The notes beneath the pieces were generated by a model. It did not search any database. It had not been told where the DNA came from and was given only the letters and a program-made list of their open reading frames with translations. From Pseudomonas sp. P8_241 (GTDB lineage: Bacteria; Pseudomonadota; Gammaproteobacteria; Pseudomonadales; Pseudomonadaceae), in contig NZ_CP125377.1 in assembly GCF_034008315.1 (NCBI RefSeq), forward strand, positions 2,244,001 to 2,308,000: a DNA stretch of 64,000 nt, written 5' to 3'. Position 1 is the first letter of the stretch, and each line of letters begins with the position of its first letter. Positions 18,051 through 27,275 of this stretch are shown here, piece by piece. Made by a program: the position numbers and the translations under genes.

Positions 18051-18086
18051 CCACCCCACCCGAGCTCCCCCCGTCCGAGCGGGTAC
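18051..18086 (+). promoter_or_regulatory. G/C-run motif upstream of the thiolase gene
   Basis: CCACCCCACCC is followed by CCCCC (18067-18071), five bases, and GAGCGGGTAC (18077-18086). Its spacing matches the sites at 16695 and 30550. It suggests an internal promoter about 90 bp before the thiolase start. Confidence 0.45.
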
Positions 18087-18174
18087 AGCCCGGAGCGGCT
18101 GCGCAAGGATAAGAGGGTGGTTTGCTCGGGACCGCCGATCAACAAAAACAACAAAGAAATTCCAAGGAGTATGT

Positions 18175-19362
18175 ATGTCGCACAAACCTTACGTCGCCGG
18201 TGTCGGCATGATCCCATTCCTCAAGCCGGGAGCCAGCGGTTCCTACATTGAAATGGGCGCCGAAGCCACGCGCCGGGCGCTCAAGGATGCGGGCCTGGAC
18301 TATCGCCTGGTGCAGCAGGCCTATGTCGGCTACGTCTACGGAGACTCCACTGCGGGCCAGTCGGCACTGTATGAGGTCGGCCTGAGCGGTGTTCCGGTGG
18401 TCAACGTCAACAACAACTGCTCCACCGGCTCCAGCGCCTTGTTCCTGGCGCGTCAGGCCGTGGAAAGCGGGGCGGTCGAATGCGCGTTGGCCCTGGGCTT
18501 TGAACAGATGCAGCCCGGTGCCCTGAAAAACCAGTGGGAAGACCGCCCGATGGCGATGGGCAAATGCTCCGAAGTGGCGAACCTGCTGACCGCGGATGCC
18601 GAAGGTGTGCCCATGGCGCTGCGTATGTTTGGCGGCGCCGGCCGTGAGCACATGCACAAGTACGGAACGCAGATGAGCACCTTTGCCGCGATCCGCGCCA
18701 AGGCCAGCCGCCACGCTGCCAACAACCCATTGGCGCTGTTCCGCAAGATCGTCACCACTGAAGACGTGATGAACGACCAAGTGGTTTGGCCGGGCGTGAT
18801 GACCCGCCTGATGGCCTGCCCACCGACTTGCGGCGCTGCGGCGGCGATCATTTGCAGCGAAGCCTTCGCCAAAAAGCACGGCCTGCGCACCGACGTGGTG
18901 ATCCTCGCCCAGTCGATGACCACCGACGCGCCGATTGCCTACGAGCCGCCATCGATGATCCAGATGGTCGGTTTCGACATGGCCCAGCGCGCGGCCGGTG
19001 AAGTGTATGAGAAGGCCGGCGTCGGCCCGCAGGACATCCGTGTCGCCGAAATGCACGACTGCTTCGCGCACAACGAATTGCTGACCTACGAATCCCTCGG
19101 CCTGTGTCCGGTGGGCGGCGCTGAGCGCTTCGTGCTCGATGGTGACAACACCTATGGCGGGCAGGTGGTCACCAACCCGTCGGGAGGTTTGCTCTCCAAG
19201 GGCCACCCACTGGGCGCCACCGGCCTGGCCCAGTGCTACGAGCTGACCCATCAGCTGCGCGGCAGCGCCGAGGCGCGTCAGGTTGAAGGCGTAAACCTGG
19301 CCCTGCAACACAACCTCGGCCTGGGCGGTGCTTGTGTCGTGACCCTTTACGGTCGCGCCTGA
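18175..19362 (+). CDS. SCPx-type thiolase (acetyl-CoA acetyltransferase-like)
   Basis: A 395-residue thiolase of the sterol-carrier-protein-x class. The nucleophilic Cys is in NNNCSTGSSALFLA (about residue 81). MHDCFAHNELL and GGLLSKGHPLGATG carry the other catalytic Cys/His region. SCPx thiolases cleave 3-oxo-2-methylacyl-CoA, releasing propionyl-CoA, or act on bulky side chains. The start is ATG at 18175 with AAGGAG five bases upstream. Position between the racemase and the MaoC pair supports the last step of branched-side-chain beta-oxidation. Confidence 0.85.
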   Translation: MSHKPYVAGVGMIPFLKPGASGSYIEMGAEATRRALKDAGLDYRLVQQAYVGYVYGDSTAGQSALYEVGLSGVPVVNVNNNCSTGSSALFLARQAVESGAVECALALGFEQMQPGALKNQWEDRPMAMGKCSEVANLLTADAEGVPMALRMFGGAGREHMHKYGTQMSTFAAIRAKASRHAANNPLALFRKIVTTEDVMNDQVVWPGVMTRLMACPPTCGAAAAIICSEAFAKKHGLRTDVVILAQSMTTDAPIAYEPPSMIQMVGFDMAQRAAGEVYEKAGVGPQDIRVAEMHDCFAHNELLTYESLGLCPVGGAERFVLDGDNTYGGQVVTNPSGGLLSKGHPLGATGLAQCYELTHQLRGSAEARQVEGVNLALQHNLGLGGACVVTLYGRA

Positions 19363-19382
19363 GTCCTGGCCGTAATGCTGAT

Positions 19383-19489
19383 CCCTGTAGGAGCGAGCTC
19401 GCTCGCGATGGACTTGAAAGCGCCGCGTTCATTCAGAACGCCAGTGTCATCGTTGACAACCATCGCGAGCAGGCTCGCTCCTACAGGGG
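19383..19489. repeat. REP-type palindrome pair
   Basis: Inverted units GTAGGAGCGAGCTCGCTCGC and GCGAGCAGGCTCGCTCCTAC lie between the thiolase and first MaoC gene. They match the family at 13847 and 27203. Confidence 0.8.
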
Positions 19490-19537
19490 TTTGAGCAGCA
19501 TTGCGGGATTTAAACAACCGCAGAGGAGACAAGTGAA

Positions 19538-19975
19538 ATGGCAGACAAGAGTCTGATCGGGCGCTCCATGGGCGTCACCCAGGTAGAAGTGGAAAAGGGT
19601 CGCTTGCGGTTTTTCGCCAAGGCCATCGGTGAAACCGACCCGATCTACACCGACGAAGTTGCCGCCAAGGCCGCCGGCTATCCGTCGCTACCGGTGCCTG
19701 CGACGTTCCTTTTTTGCCTGCAGGGCGAGGGCCGGGACCTGGTTGAGCAGTTGAACGTCTACGGCTTCGATCTGGGTCGCATCCTGCACGCCGAGCAATC
19801 GTTCGTTTACCACAAGCCTGCGGTGGCCGGCGATGTCCTGACTTTTGACAGCCGCGTTGCCGACGTTTACGAGAAGAAGGGCGGCGCGTTGCAGTTCGTG
19901 GTCAACGAAACCCGTGTGACCAATCAGCACGGCGAACATGTTGCCGATATCCGCGGCACGCTGGTTCAGCGTTGA
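19538..19975 (+). CDS. MaoC-like dehydratase subunit (hot-dog fold, N-terminal type)
   Basis: A 145-residue hot-dog protein of the MaoC N-terminal or FAS1-like dehydratase type (LRFFAKAIGETDPIYTD...YPSLPVPATFLF). It lacks the hydratase-2 catalytic motif, which its partner at 19986 carries. Paired genes of this kind encode two-chain enoyl-CoA hydratases, as in steroid side-chain degradation (ChsH1/ChsH2). A GAGGAG site precedes the partner gene 10 bp downstream, indicating co-translation. Confidence 0.75.
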   Translation: MADKSLIGRSMGVTQVEVEKGRLRFFAKAIGETDPIYTDEVAAKAAGYPSLPVPATFLFCLQGEGRDLVEQLNVYGFDLGRILHAEQSFVYHKPAVAGDVLTFDSRVADVYEKKGGALQFVVNETRVTNQHGEHVADIRGTLVQR

Positions 19976-19985
19976 GGAGCAGTCG

Positions 19986-20420
19986 ATGAGCAATTTTCTG
20001 AAGTGCGGCACTCAATACAGCGATATCCGGGTCGGTGACCAGATTCCGTTGCTGCAACTGCCTGCGATCAACCGCACAACCCTGGCCCTTTACTGTGGTG
20101 CTTCGGGTGACCACAACCCGATCCATGTCGACATCGACTTTGCCCGTAAGGCGCGCATGCCCGATGTGTTTGCCCACGGCATGTTGTCGGCGGCCTATCT
20201 GGGCCGCTTGCTGACCAACTGGGTGCCACAGCGGCAGATCCGTTCGTTGTCCATGCGTTTCACCGGCATCACCCAACTGGCTCACGTCCCGACCTGCAGC
20301 GGCACCATCACCGAGAAGTTCGAAGTCGATGGCGAGCAATGTGTGCGCATCGACATCACCTGCAGCAACCAGTACGGCGAAGAAAAACTCGCAGGCAGCG
20401 CGGTGGTGGCTTTGGCCTGA
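19986..20420 (+). CDS. MaoC-like enoyl-CoA hydratase, catalytic subunit
   Basis: A 144-residue hydratase-2 type hot-dog protein. The catalytic D-x4-H element is seen as SGDHNPIHVD (about 39-48), followed by ARKARMPDVFAHGM. It would hydrate the 2-enoyl-CoA to an (R)-3-hydroxyacyl-CoA, probably as a heteromer with the product of the gene just upstream. The SDR gene 46 bp downstream would then oxidise the hydroxyl group. Confidence 0.8.
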   Translation: MSNFLKCGTQYSDIRVGDQIPLLQLPAINRTTLALYCGASGDHNPIHVDIDFARKARMPDVFAHGMLSAAYLGRLLTNWVPQRQIRSLSMRFTGITQLAHVPTCSGTITEKFEVDGEQCVRIDITCSNQYGEEKLAGSAVVALA

Positions 20421-20466
20421 AGCTGCCGTGAACACCCACATTCGAACAAGAAATGAGAACAGAACA

Positions 20467-21297
20467 ATGAAAAAGCTTGAAGGCAAAGTAGCCCTGGTGA
20501 CCGGTTCCGGTCGTGGCATTGGTCGCAGCGTTGCCCTGCAACTGGCAAGTTATGGCGCCAAGATCGTGGTCAATGACCTAGATGCCGCTCCGGCCGAAGA
20601 AGTGGTCGCCGAGATTCGCAACGCCGGTGGCGATGCCGTGGCCTGCGTGGGCAGCGTGACCACCCCCGACTTCGCCGAGCGCTTCGTCAAGACTGCCGTT
20701 GAAAGCTTCGGTGGCATCGACATCATCATCAACAACGCCGGCTACACCTGGGACAACGTCATCCAGAAAATGACCGATGAGCAGTGGTACGCGATCATCG
20801 ACTGCCACCTGACCGCGCCGTTTCGCATCTTGCGCGCCGCTCAACCGGTGATCAGCGCCCAGGCCAAGAAAGAGGCTGCCGAAGGCCGCGAAGTGTTCCG
20901 CAAGGTCATCAACATTTCCTCCATCGCCGCCGGCGGCAATGCCGGGCAGTCCAACTACTCCGCCGCCAAGGCCGGCATCCTCGGCATGACCAAGACCCTG
21001 GCCAAGGAATGGGGGCGCATGAAGGTGTGCGTCAACGCCGTGGCCTTCGGCTTTATCGAAACCCGCCTGACGCAGGCGCTGGCCGGCGATGAAAGCAAGA
21101 CCGTCACCATTGAAGGCCGCGAGATCAAGGTCGGCGTGCAGAAGGCCATGATCGACGGCGCCAGCCAGGTAATCCCGCTGGGCCGTCCGGGCACCCCGGA
21201 CGAAGCCGCAGGTTCGGTGGTGATGCTGTGCCTGCCGGAAGCCAACTACGTTTCCGGCCAGACCCTGGTCTGCGGCGGCGGCCACGGCACTCTCTAA
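20467..21297 (+). CDS. SDR-family 3-hydroxyacyl-CoA dehydrogenase
   Basis: A 276-residue classical short-chain dehydrogenase: TGSGRGIG cofactor motif (12-19), NNAG, catalytic Ser in INISSIAAGG and YSAAK. The insert before the catalytic Ser (AQAKKEAAEGREVFRK) resembles the MFE-2/17-beta-HSD4 dehydrogenase region. With the MaoC pair it matches the two activities of peroxisomal MFE-2. The start is ATG at 20467; the longer in-frame reading overlaps the MaoC gene. Confidence 0.8.
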   Translation: MKKLEGKVALVTGSGRGIGRSVALQLASYGAKIVVNDLDAAPAEEVVAEIRNAGGDAVACVGSVTTPDFAERFVKTAVESFGGIDIIINNAGYTWDNVIQKMTDEQWYAIIDCHLTAPFRILRAAQPVISAQAKKEAAEGREVFRKVINISSIAAGGNAGQSNYSAAKAGILGMTKTLAKEWGRMKVCVNAVAFGFIETRLTQALAGDESKTVTIEGREIKVGVQKAMIDGASQVIPLGRPGTPDEAAGSVVMLCLPEANYVSGQTLVCGGGHGTL

Positions 21298-21366
21298 AGC
21301 GACGTCGTATCCCGGATGCCCTAGTGGTATCCGGGAGTCCCTTCCAAAGCACTCGAGGCCTTCACC

Positions 21367-22512
<1,146 letters not shown>

Positions 22513-22574
22513 CAAGTCTTGGCTGCAAAACACATCAGTTGAACTCCGTATAAAAATAAGAGTGGGAGGTTTCG

Positions 22575-24143
22575 ATGTACATGACTCAAGGGCTGCATCG
22601 CCATATGCAGCAGCGCCCCGATGCCACGGCCATTCGCTACCAAGGCGGCGGTGTGACGTTTGCCCAACTGGGCAATCGGGTAGCCCGACTCGCGGGCGCA
22701 CTCAAGTCATTGGGTGTGGCCAGCGACGAGCGCGTGGCGATGCTTTCGCTGAACTCGCAACGCTTTATCGAGTATTACCTGGCGGTGCCTTGGGCCGACG
22801 CCGTGCTCAATCCGGTGAACATTCGCTGGAGCGCGGCGGAGATAGTTTACTCGCTGGACGATTCGCAAACGTCGGTACTGATCGTCGACGACACCTTCCT
22901 GGCGCTGGCTGAAAAAATCGTCAGCACGGCGAAAACCCTGCGCCTGATGATTTATGCCGGTGACGGTGAAACGCCCGCCGGCATGCTCAATTACGAGTCC
23001 TTGATCGCCAATCATGCGCCGGTGGAAGATGCCCGGCGTGGCGGCGATTCACTGTTGGGGCTGTTCTACACCGGAGGCACCACGGGCTTTCCCAAGGGGG
23101 TGATGCTCAGCCACAACAACATCGGTTTTTCTGCCTTGGCCGTCCTCGGTCAGGCGCTTTTTGGCCCGCACACCGTGTATCTGCATGCCATGCCGATGTT
23201 CCACCTGGCTGACCTGGCGGCAATGGTTGCGCTGTTCATCAGTGGCGGCACCCATGTGGTGTTACCGGCGTTCAAGCCCCGGGAGGCATTGGAATTGATC
23301 AGCGGGGAGCAAGCCAGCGACACCTTGCTGGCACCGACCATGATCCAGATGTTGCTGGATGCACGGGAGGCGGACCCGGCCGTCGCCGCGCTTGACTTGA
23401 GTCCACTGCGGGAAATCACCTATGGCGCTTCGGTGATTTCACCGGCGTTGCTCGATCGTGCCCGCCGGGCCTTCTCGGCAGCAGATTTCCAGCAAGGCTA
23501 CGGCATGACCGAAATGTCCCCGAGCATCAGTCTGCTTGCGCCCGAGCATCACAGCGAAGCCCACCAGCGCAGCGGCAAGATGTATTCGGCAGGGCTGCCA
23601 ATCAATTGCGTCGAGGTGCGCATCGTCGACAGTGAAGACCGCGAGGTGCCGCGAGGCACGGTGGGTGAGGTGGTGGCACGAGGCCCGAACGTCATGCTCG
23701 GGTACTGGAACAAACCCGAAGCGACCGCCGAAACGCTACGTGGTGGCTGGATGCACACCGGCGACGGTGGCTACATGGATGAGGACGGGTTCATCTACAT
23801 CTGCGACCGCCTCAAGGACATGATCGTCAGTGGCGGCGAGAACATCTTCACTGCCGAGGTCGAGAGCGCCATCGCCAGTCATCCGGCGGTCGCGCAGTGC
23901 GCCGTGATCGGGATTCCCTGTGACAAGTGGGGTGAGTCGGTGCATGCCGTCATCGTCTGCCGGGCAGAGTCGTGCATCAGCGAGCACGAAATCATCTCGC
24001 ATTGTCGCGAGCGCATCGCGAGCTACAAAGTCCCTCGCAGTGTGGAGCTGCGCGACACCTTGCCATTGTCCAGCGTCGGTAAAGTGCTGAAGACCGAACT
24101 GCGCAAACCCTTCTGGGAAAACCGCTCGCGTCATATCGCCTGA
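22575..24143 (+). CDS. Acyl-CoA synthetase (AMP-forming), copy 1
   Basis: A 522-residue ANL-superfamily ligase: P-loop YTGGTTGFPKGV (about 158-169), QGYGMTEMSP (A5), TGDGGYMDEDGFIYICDRLKDMI (A7/A8) and the C-terminal Lys region SSVGKVLKTEL. It activates a carboxylic acid to its CoA ester. The N-terminus (MYMTQGLHRHMQQ) is nearly identical to that of the second synthetase at 25536, so the two are recent paralogues. GGGAGGT precedes the ATG. The acid substrate is unknown. Confidence 0.85.
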   Translation: MYMTQGLHRHMQQRPDATAIRYQGGGVTFAQLGNRVARLAGALKSLGVASDERVAMLSLNSQRFIEYYLAVPWADAVLNPVNIRWSAAEIVYSLDDSQTSVLIVDDTFLALAEKIVSTAKTLRLMIYAGDGETPAGMLNYESLIANHAPVEDARRGGDSLLGLFYTGGTTGFPKGVMLSHNNIGFSALAVLGQALFGPHTVYLHAMPMFHLADLAAMVALFISGGTHVVLPAFKPREALELISGEQASDTLLAPTMIQMLLDAREADPAVAALDLSPLREITYGASVISPALLDRARRAFSAADFQQGYGMTEMSPSISLLAPEHHSEAHQRSGKMYSAGLPINCVEVRIVDSEDREVPRGTVGEVVARGPNVMLGYWNKPEATAETLRGGWMHTGDGGYMDEDGFIYICDRLKDMIVSGGENIFTAEVESAIASHPAVAQCAVIGIPCDKWGESVHAVIVCRAESCISEHEIISHCRERIASYKVPRSVELRDTLPLSSVGKVLKTELRKPFWENRSRHIA

Positions 24144-24233
24144 GCCTCGACAGGCAGCCCATTGCGACCGTTGTCTCGCCTTCCTCGGAGGGCGGGCTTC
24201 GTGTTGCCCTCGGGCATCGCAAGGACATCAGTG

Positions 24234-24569
24234 ATGACACCGTCAATGCCAATCGCGCAGTCAATGACTGACGCCGTAATGCATCAGCTCGATGCCGGTC
24301 TTTTCGATCAGCACGCGGTGACGCAGCGCCTGGGCGTCAGCGTGCGCACGTTGCAGCGTCGGCTGGCCGCCGATGGCACCAGCTTCAAGACGCTATTGCG
24401 CGAGGCGCGTCGACAAAAGGCCACACGCTACTTCAGCGAAGGGCGCCATAGCATCAAGGAAGTGGCCTACCTGCTCGGATTCCAGGACCTGAGCAACTTC
24501 GCCCGCACCTGTCGCGACTGGTTCGGTGTGCCTGCGACCCAACTGCTTAACCCTGACAATCATTCATGA
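24234..24569 (+). CDS. Stand-alone AraC-type DNA-binding domain
   Basis: A 111-residue protein consisting almost only of an AraC C-terminal double HTH (FDQHAVTQRLGVSVRTLQRRL; HSIKEVAYLLGFQDLSNFARTCRDWFG). Full-length relatives have an extra sensor domain of about 200 residues. No such domain is encoded upstream, where the preceding synthetase gene ends 90 bp away. It is either a truncated regulator or a minimal one. The ATG at 24234 has AAGGA upstream; a TTG at 24162 is less likely. Its TGA overlaps an ATG of the crotonase reading frame. Confidence 0.65.
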   Translation: MTPSMPIAQSMTDAVMHQLDAGLFDQHAVTQRLGVSVRTLQRRLAADGTSFKTLLREARRQKATRYFSEGRHSIKEVAYLLGFQDLSNFARTCRDWFGVPATQLLNPDNHS

Positions 24570-24580
24570 GAGCATTCACC

Positions 24581-25483
24581 ATGAGCCAGCCACTTGTTCT
24601 TGAATACAAGACCATCGCCTACGAAAAACCGGCGCAGCACATCGCCCGCATCAGCCTCGACCGCGTCGACAAGCGCAACGCCCAGGACACCCATCTGTTA
24701 TACGAGCTCAATGCCGCGATGGATTGCGCCAACCGCGATGACGAAGTCAAGGTCATCATCCTCGCGGCCAAGGGTGAGCATTTCTCTGCCGGCCACGACG
24801 TGAGCGAGGTGGACCCCACCGACGCCATGGCCCAGTGGGACACGATCGGCACCTTCTGCGGATACGGTTGCGCCACATCAACCGTCGAGTCGCAGATGAC
24901 CCGGGAAAAGGAAATCTACATTGGCTTTTCCGAGCGCTGGCGCAACATTGCCAAGCCGACCATCGCCCAGGTCCAGGGCAAGTGCATTGCCGGCGGCCTG
25001 ATGCTGGTCTGGCCATGTGACCTGATCGTGGCCAGTGAAGACGCCTCGTTCATGGACAACACCGTGGCGATGGGCGTGTGCGGCATCGAATTCTTCGCCC
25101 ACCCGTGGGAAATGGGCCTGCGCCAGGCCAAGGAATTTCTTTTCACCTCCGGTTGGGTGAATGCCCAGGACGCCTGGCGCATGGGCATGGTCAACCATGT
25201 CGTGGCCCCGGAGAAACTGGCTGATTTCACCCTCGCCCTGGCCACCAACATCGCCCAGAAACCATCGTTTGCACTCAAGCTGGCCAAGGAAGCGCTCAAC
25301 GCCGCCCAGGACGCACAAGGCCGGGTCAGCGCCATGCAGACCGCCTTCGCCCTGCATCAGGTCACCCACGCCCACAACACCCAGCGCTTCGGCATGTTGC
25401 TGGATCCGACCGGCATGCCTCGCATGACGGCTGGCGCAGTCAAGAAGCCCGTGGCAGCCGAAAGCGAAACGTCGGTGAAGTGA
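24581..25483 (+). CDS. Enoyl-CoA hydratase/isomerase (crotonase) family protein
   Basis: A 300-residue crotonase-fold protein. Oxyanion-hole segments are HFSAGHDV (about 66-73) and KCIAGGLMLVWPCDLIVAS. The usual Glu positions are replaced by a distinct segment (AMGVCGIEFFAHPWEMG), so it may be a hydratase of an unusual subgroup or a C-C hydrolase. An alternative ATG at 24566 overlaps the preceding stop codon (ATGA). It lies between the two acyl-CoA synthetase genes. Confidence 0.75.
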   Translation: MSQPLVLEYKTIAYEKPAQHIARISLDRVDKRNAQDTHLLYELNAAMDCANRDDEVKVIILAAKGEHFSAGHDVSEVDPTDAMAQWDTIGTFCGYGCATSTVESQMTREKEIYIGFSERWRNIAKPTIAQVQGKCIAGGLMLVWPCDLIVASEDASFMDNTVAMGVCGIEFFAHPWEMGLRQAKEFLFTSGWVNAQDAWRMGMVNHVVAPEKLADFTLALATNIAQKPSFALKLAKEALNAAQDAQGRVSAMQTAFALHQVTHAHNTQRFGMLLDPTGMPRMTAGAVKKPVAAESETSVK

Positions 25484-25535
25484 TGTGCAAGGGTCGCTTC
25501 GGCGGCCCGTCCAGAACAAAAAACAGGGGAATCGC

Positions 25536-27092
25536 ATGTACATCACTCAAGGGCTGCATCGGCATATCCAGCAGAAACCCAACGCGATAGCCGTGCGTGA
25601 CCGAGGTCAGGCACTGACCTTCGTGCAACTCGGCGAGCGGGTCGCAAGACTGGCCGCGGCGCTGCAACGACTCGGGGTCAAACCCGGGGACCGGGTGGCA
25701 ATGCTGGCGCAAAACTCGGTGCGCTACATCGAATATTTCCTGGCCGTACCTTGGGCGAACGCGGTGCTCAATCCGGTCAATAGCCGTTGGAGCCTCAGTG
25801 AAATTCTGTATTCACTGGACGACTCTGAAACCTCGGTGTTGATCGTTGATGACGCGTTCATGGAGCAGGGTAAACAGATCGCGGTTCAAGCGATGACGGT
25901 CGAACACGTCATTCATGTCGGTATCGACGAAACACCGCCCCTCATGCTCGATTACGAAACGCTGATCGCTGAAAATCCACCGGTGGAGGATGCGCGTCGG
26001 CGTGGTAATGCGTTGCTGGGGATTTTTTATACCGGCGGAACCACCGGATTCCCCAAAGGCGTCATGCTCAGCCACAACAACGTGGCCAGCTCCTCGATGG
26101 CTACCGTGGCGATGGGTTCCTATGGCGCCGACGCGGTGTTTTTGCATGTGATGCCGATGTTTCACCTGGCCGATATCTGGGCCATGACCGGGCTGTTCAT
26201 CAGCGGTGGCAGTCATGTGGTATTGCCGGCGTTCGATCCGGCCATGGTGTTGCGGACCATCTCCGAAGAGCGGGTCAATCAGTTACTGCTAGCGCCGACC
26301 ATGATCCAGATGCTGCTGGACTGGCGCGACAATCATCCGCAATCTGCCGCGCTGGACCTGGGCTCGTTGACCACCTTGTATTACGGCGCGTCGACCATCA
26401 CCCCCGCATTGCTGGACCGGGCGTGCAAGGCTTTCCCTCGGGCGCAGTTTTTCCAGGGGTATGGCATGACCGAGCTGTCACCGATGGCCAGCACCTTGAG
26501 TGGCGAATTTCACAGCGTCGAACACCAGGCCAGCGGCAAGATGTATTCCGCCGGACAGGCATCGGTCTGCACCGAGGTGCGCATCGTCGATGAAAACGAT
26601 AGTGAAGTGCCCCGTGGCTGCGTCGGCGAGGTGATCGTGCGCGGGCCCAATGTAATGCTCGGTTATTGGAAAAAGCCGCAAGCCACCGAGGCCGCCCTGA
26701 AAAACGGCTGGATGCACACCGGTGATGGCGGCTACATGGACGCCGATGGCTTTATCCATATTTGCGACCGGCTCAAGGACATGATCATCAGCGGTGGCGA
26801 AAACATCTACAGCGCCGAAGTCGAGACAGCCATCGCCAGCCATCAGGCAGTGGCGCAGTGCGCGGTGATCGGCATTCCCAGCGAAAAATGGGGAGAGGCC
26901 GTGCATGCCGTCATCGTCCTCAAACCTGATGCCGATACAGGCTTCGATGACATTCTCGTCCACTGCCGTGAACGCATCGCCGGCTATAAATGCCCGCGCA
27001 GCGTCGAGTTTCGCTCCGAGCTACCGCTATCCGGTGTCGGTAAAGTGTTGAAGACTGAATTGCGCAAACCTTTCTGGGGTACTCAACCTTGA
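25536..27092 (+). CDS. Acyl-CoA synthetase (AMP-forming), copy 2
   Basis: A 518-residue paralogue of the synthetase at 22575, sharing the start (MYITQGLHRHIQQ), P-loop YTGGTTGFPKGV, QGYGMTELSP, the TGDGGYMDADGFIHICDRLKD region and GKVLKTELRKPFWG end. Two such ligases may activate different acids, for example the intact substrate and a shortened intermediate. Start ATG at 25536 after CAGGGGA. A strong terminator follows at 27238, ending the plus-strand run of genes. Confidence 0.85.
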   Translation: MYITQGLHRHIQQKPNAIAVRDRGQALTFVQLGERVARLAAALQRLGVKPGDRVAMLAQNSVRYIEYFLAVPWANAVLNPVNSRWSLSEILYSLDDSETSVLIVDDAFMEQGKQIAVQAMTVEHVIHVGIDETPPLMLDYETLIAENPPVEDARRRGNALLGIFYTGGTTGFPKGVMLSHNNVASSSMATVAMGSYGADAVFLHVMPMFHLADIWAMTGLFISGGSHVVLPAFDPAMVLRTISEERVNQLLLAPTMIQMLLDWRDNHPQSAALDLGSLTTLYYGASTITPALLDRACKAFPRAQFFQGYGMTELSPMASTLSGEFHSVEHQASGKMYSAGQASVCTEVRIVDENDSEVPRGCVGEVIVRGPNVMLGYWKKPQATEAALKNGWMHTGDGGYMDADGFIHICDRLKDMIISGGENIYSAEVETAIASHQAVAQCAVIGIPSEKWGEAVHAVIVLKPDADTGFDDILVHCRERIAGYKCPRSVEFRSELPLSGVGKVLKTELRKPFWGTQP

Positions 27093-27202
27093 TTTTGGAA
27101 TATTGATTCGGCACACGCGGACACTGTGCGAGTGAGCTTGGTCGGGGAGGCGATCTGACGATGAGGCAATCTGATCCAACATCTAGGTTGACTGATACAC
27201 CG

Positions 27203-27230
27203 CCATCGCGAGCAAGCTCGCTCCTACAGT
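27203..27230. repeat. Single REP unit
   Basis: CATCGCGAGCAAGCTCGCTCCTACAG, one half of the palindrome pairs seen at 13847 and 19383. It lies just upstream of the terminator. Confidence 0.65.
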
Positions 27231-27237
27231 TGATGTT

Positions 27238-27272
27238 ACGCCCGGGCCAGGAATGCTGGCCCGGGCGTTTTT
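27238..27272 (+). terminator. Strong intrinsic terminator
   Basis: A 12-bp GC-rich stem (CGCCCGGGCCAG/CTGGCCCGGGCG) with a 5-base loop, followed by five T residues. It ends the plus-strand synthetase operon and separates it from the convergent DUF1254 genes. Confidence 0.85.
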
Positions 27273-27275
27273 CTG

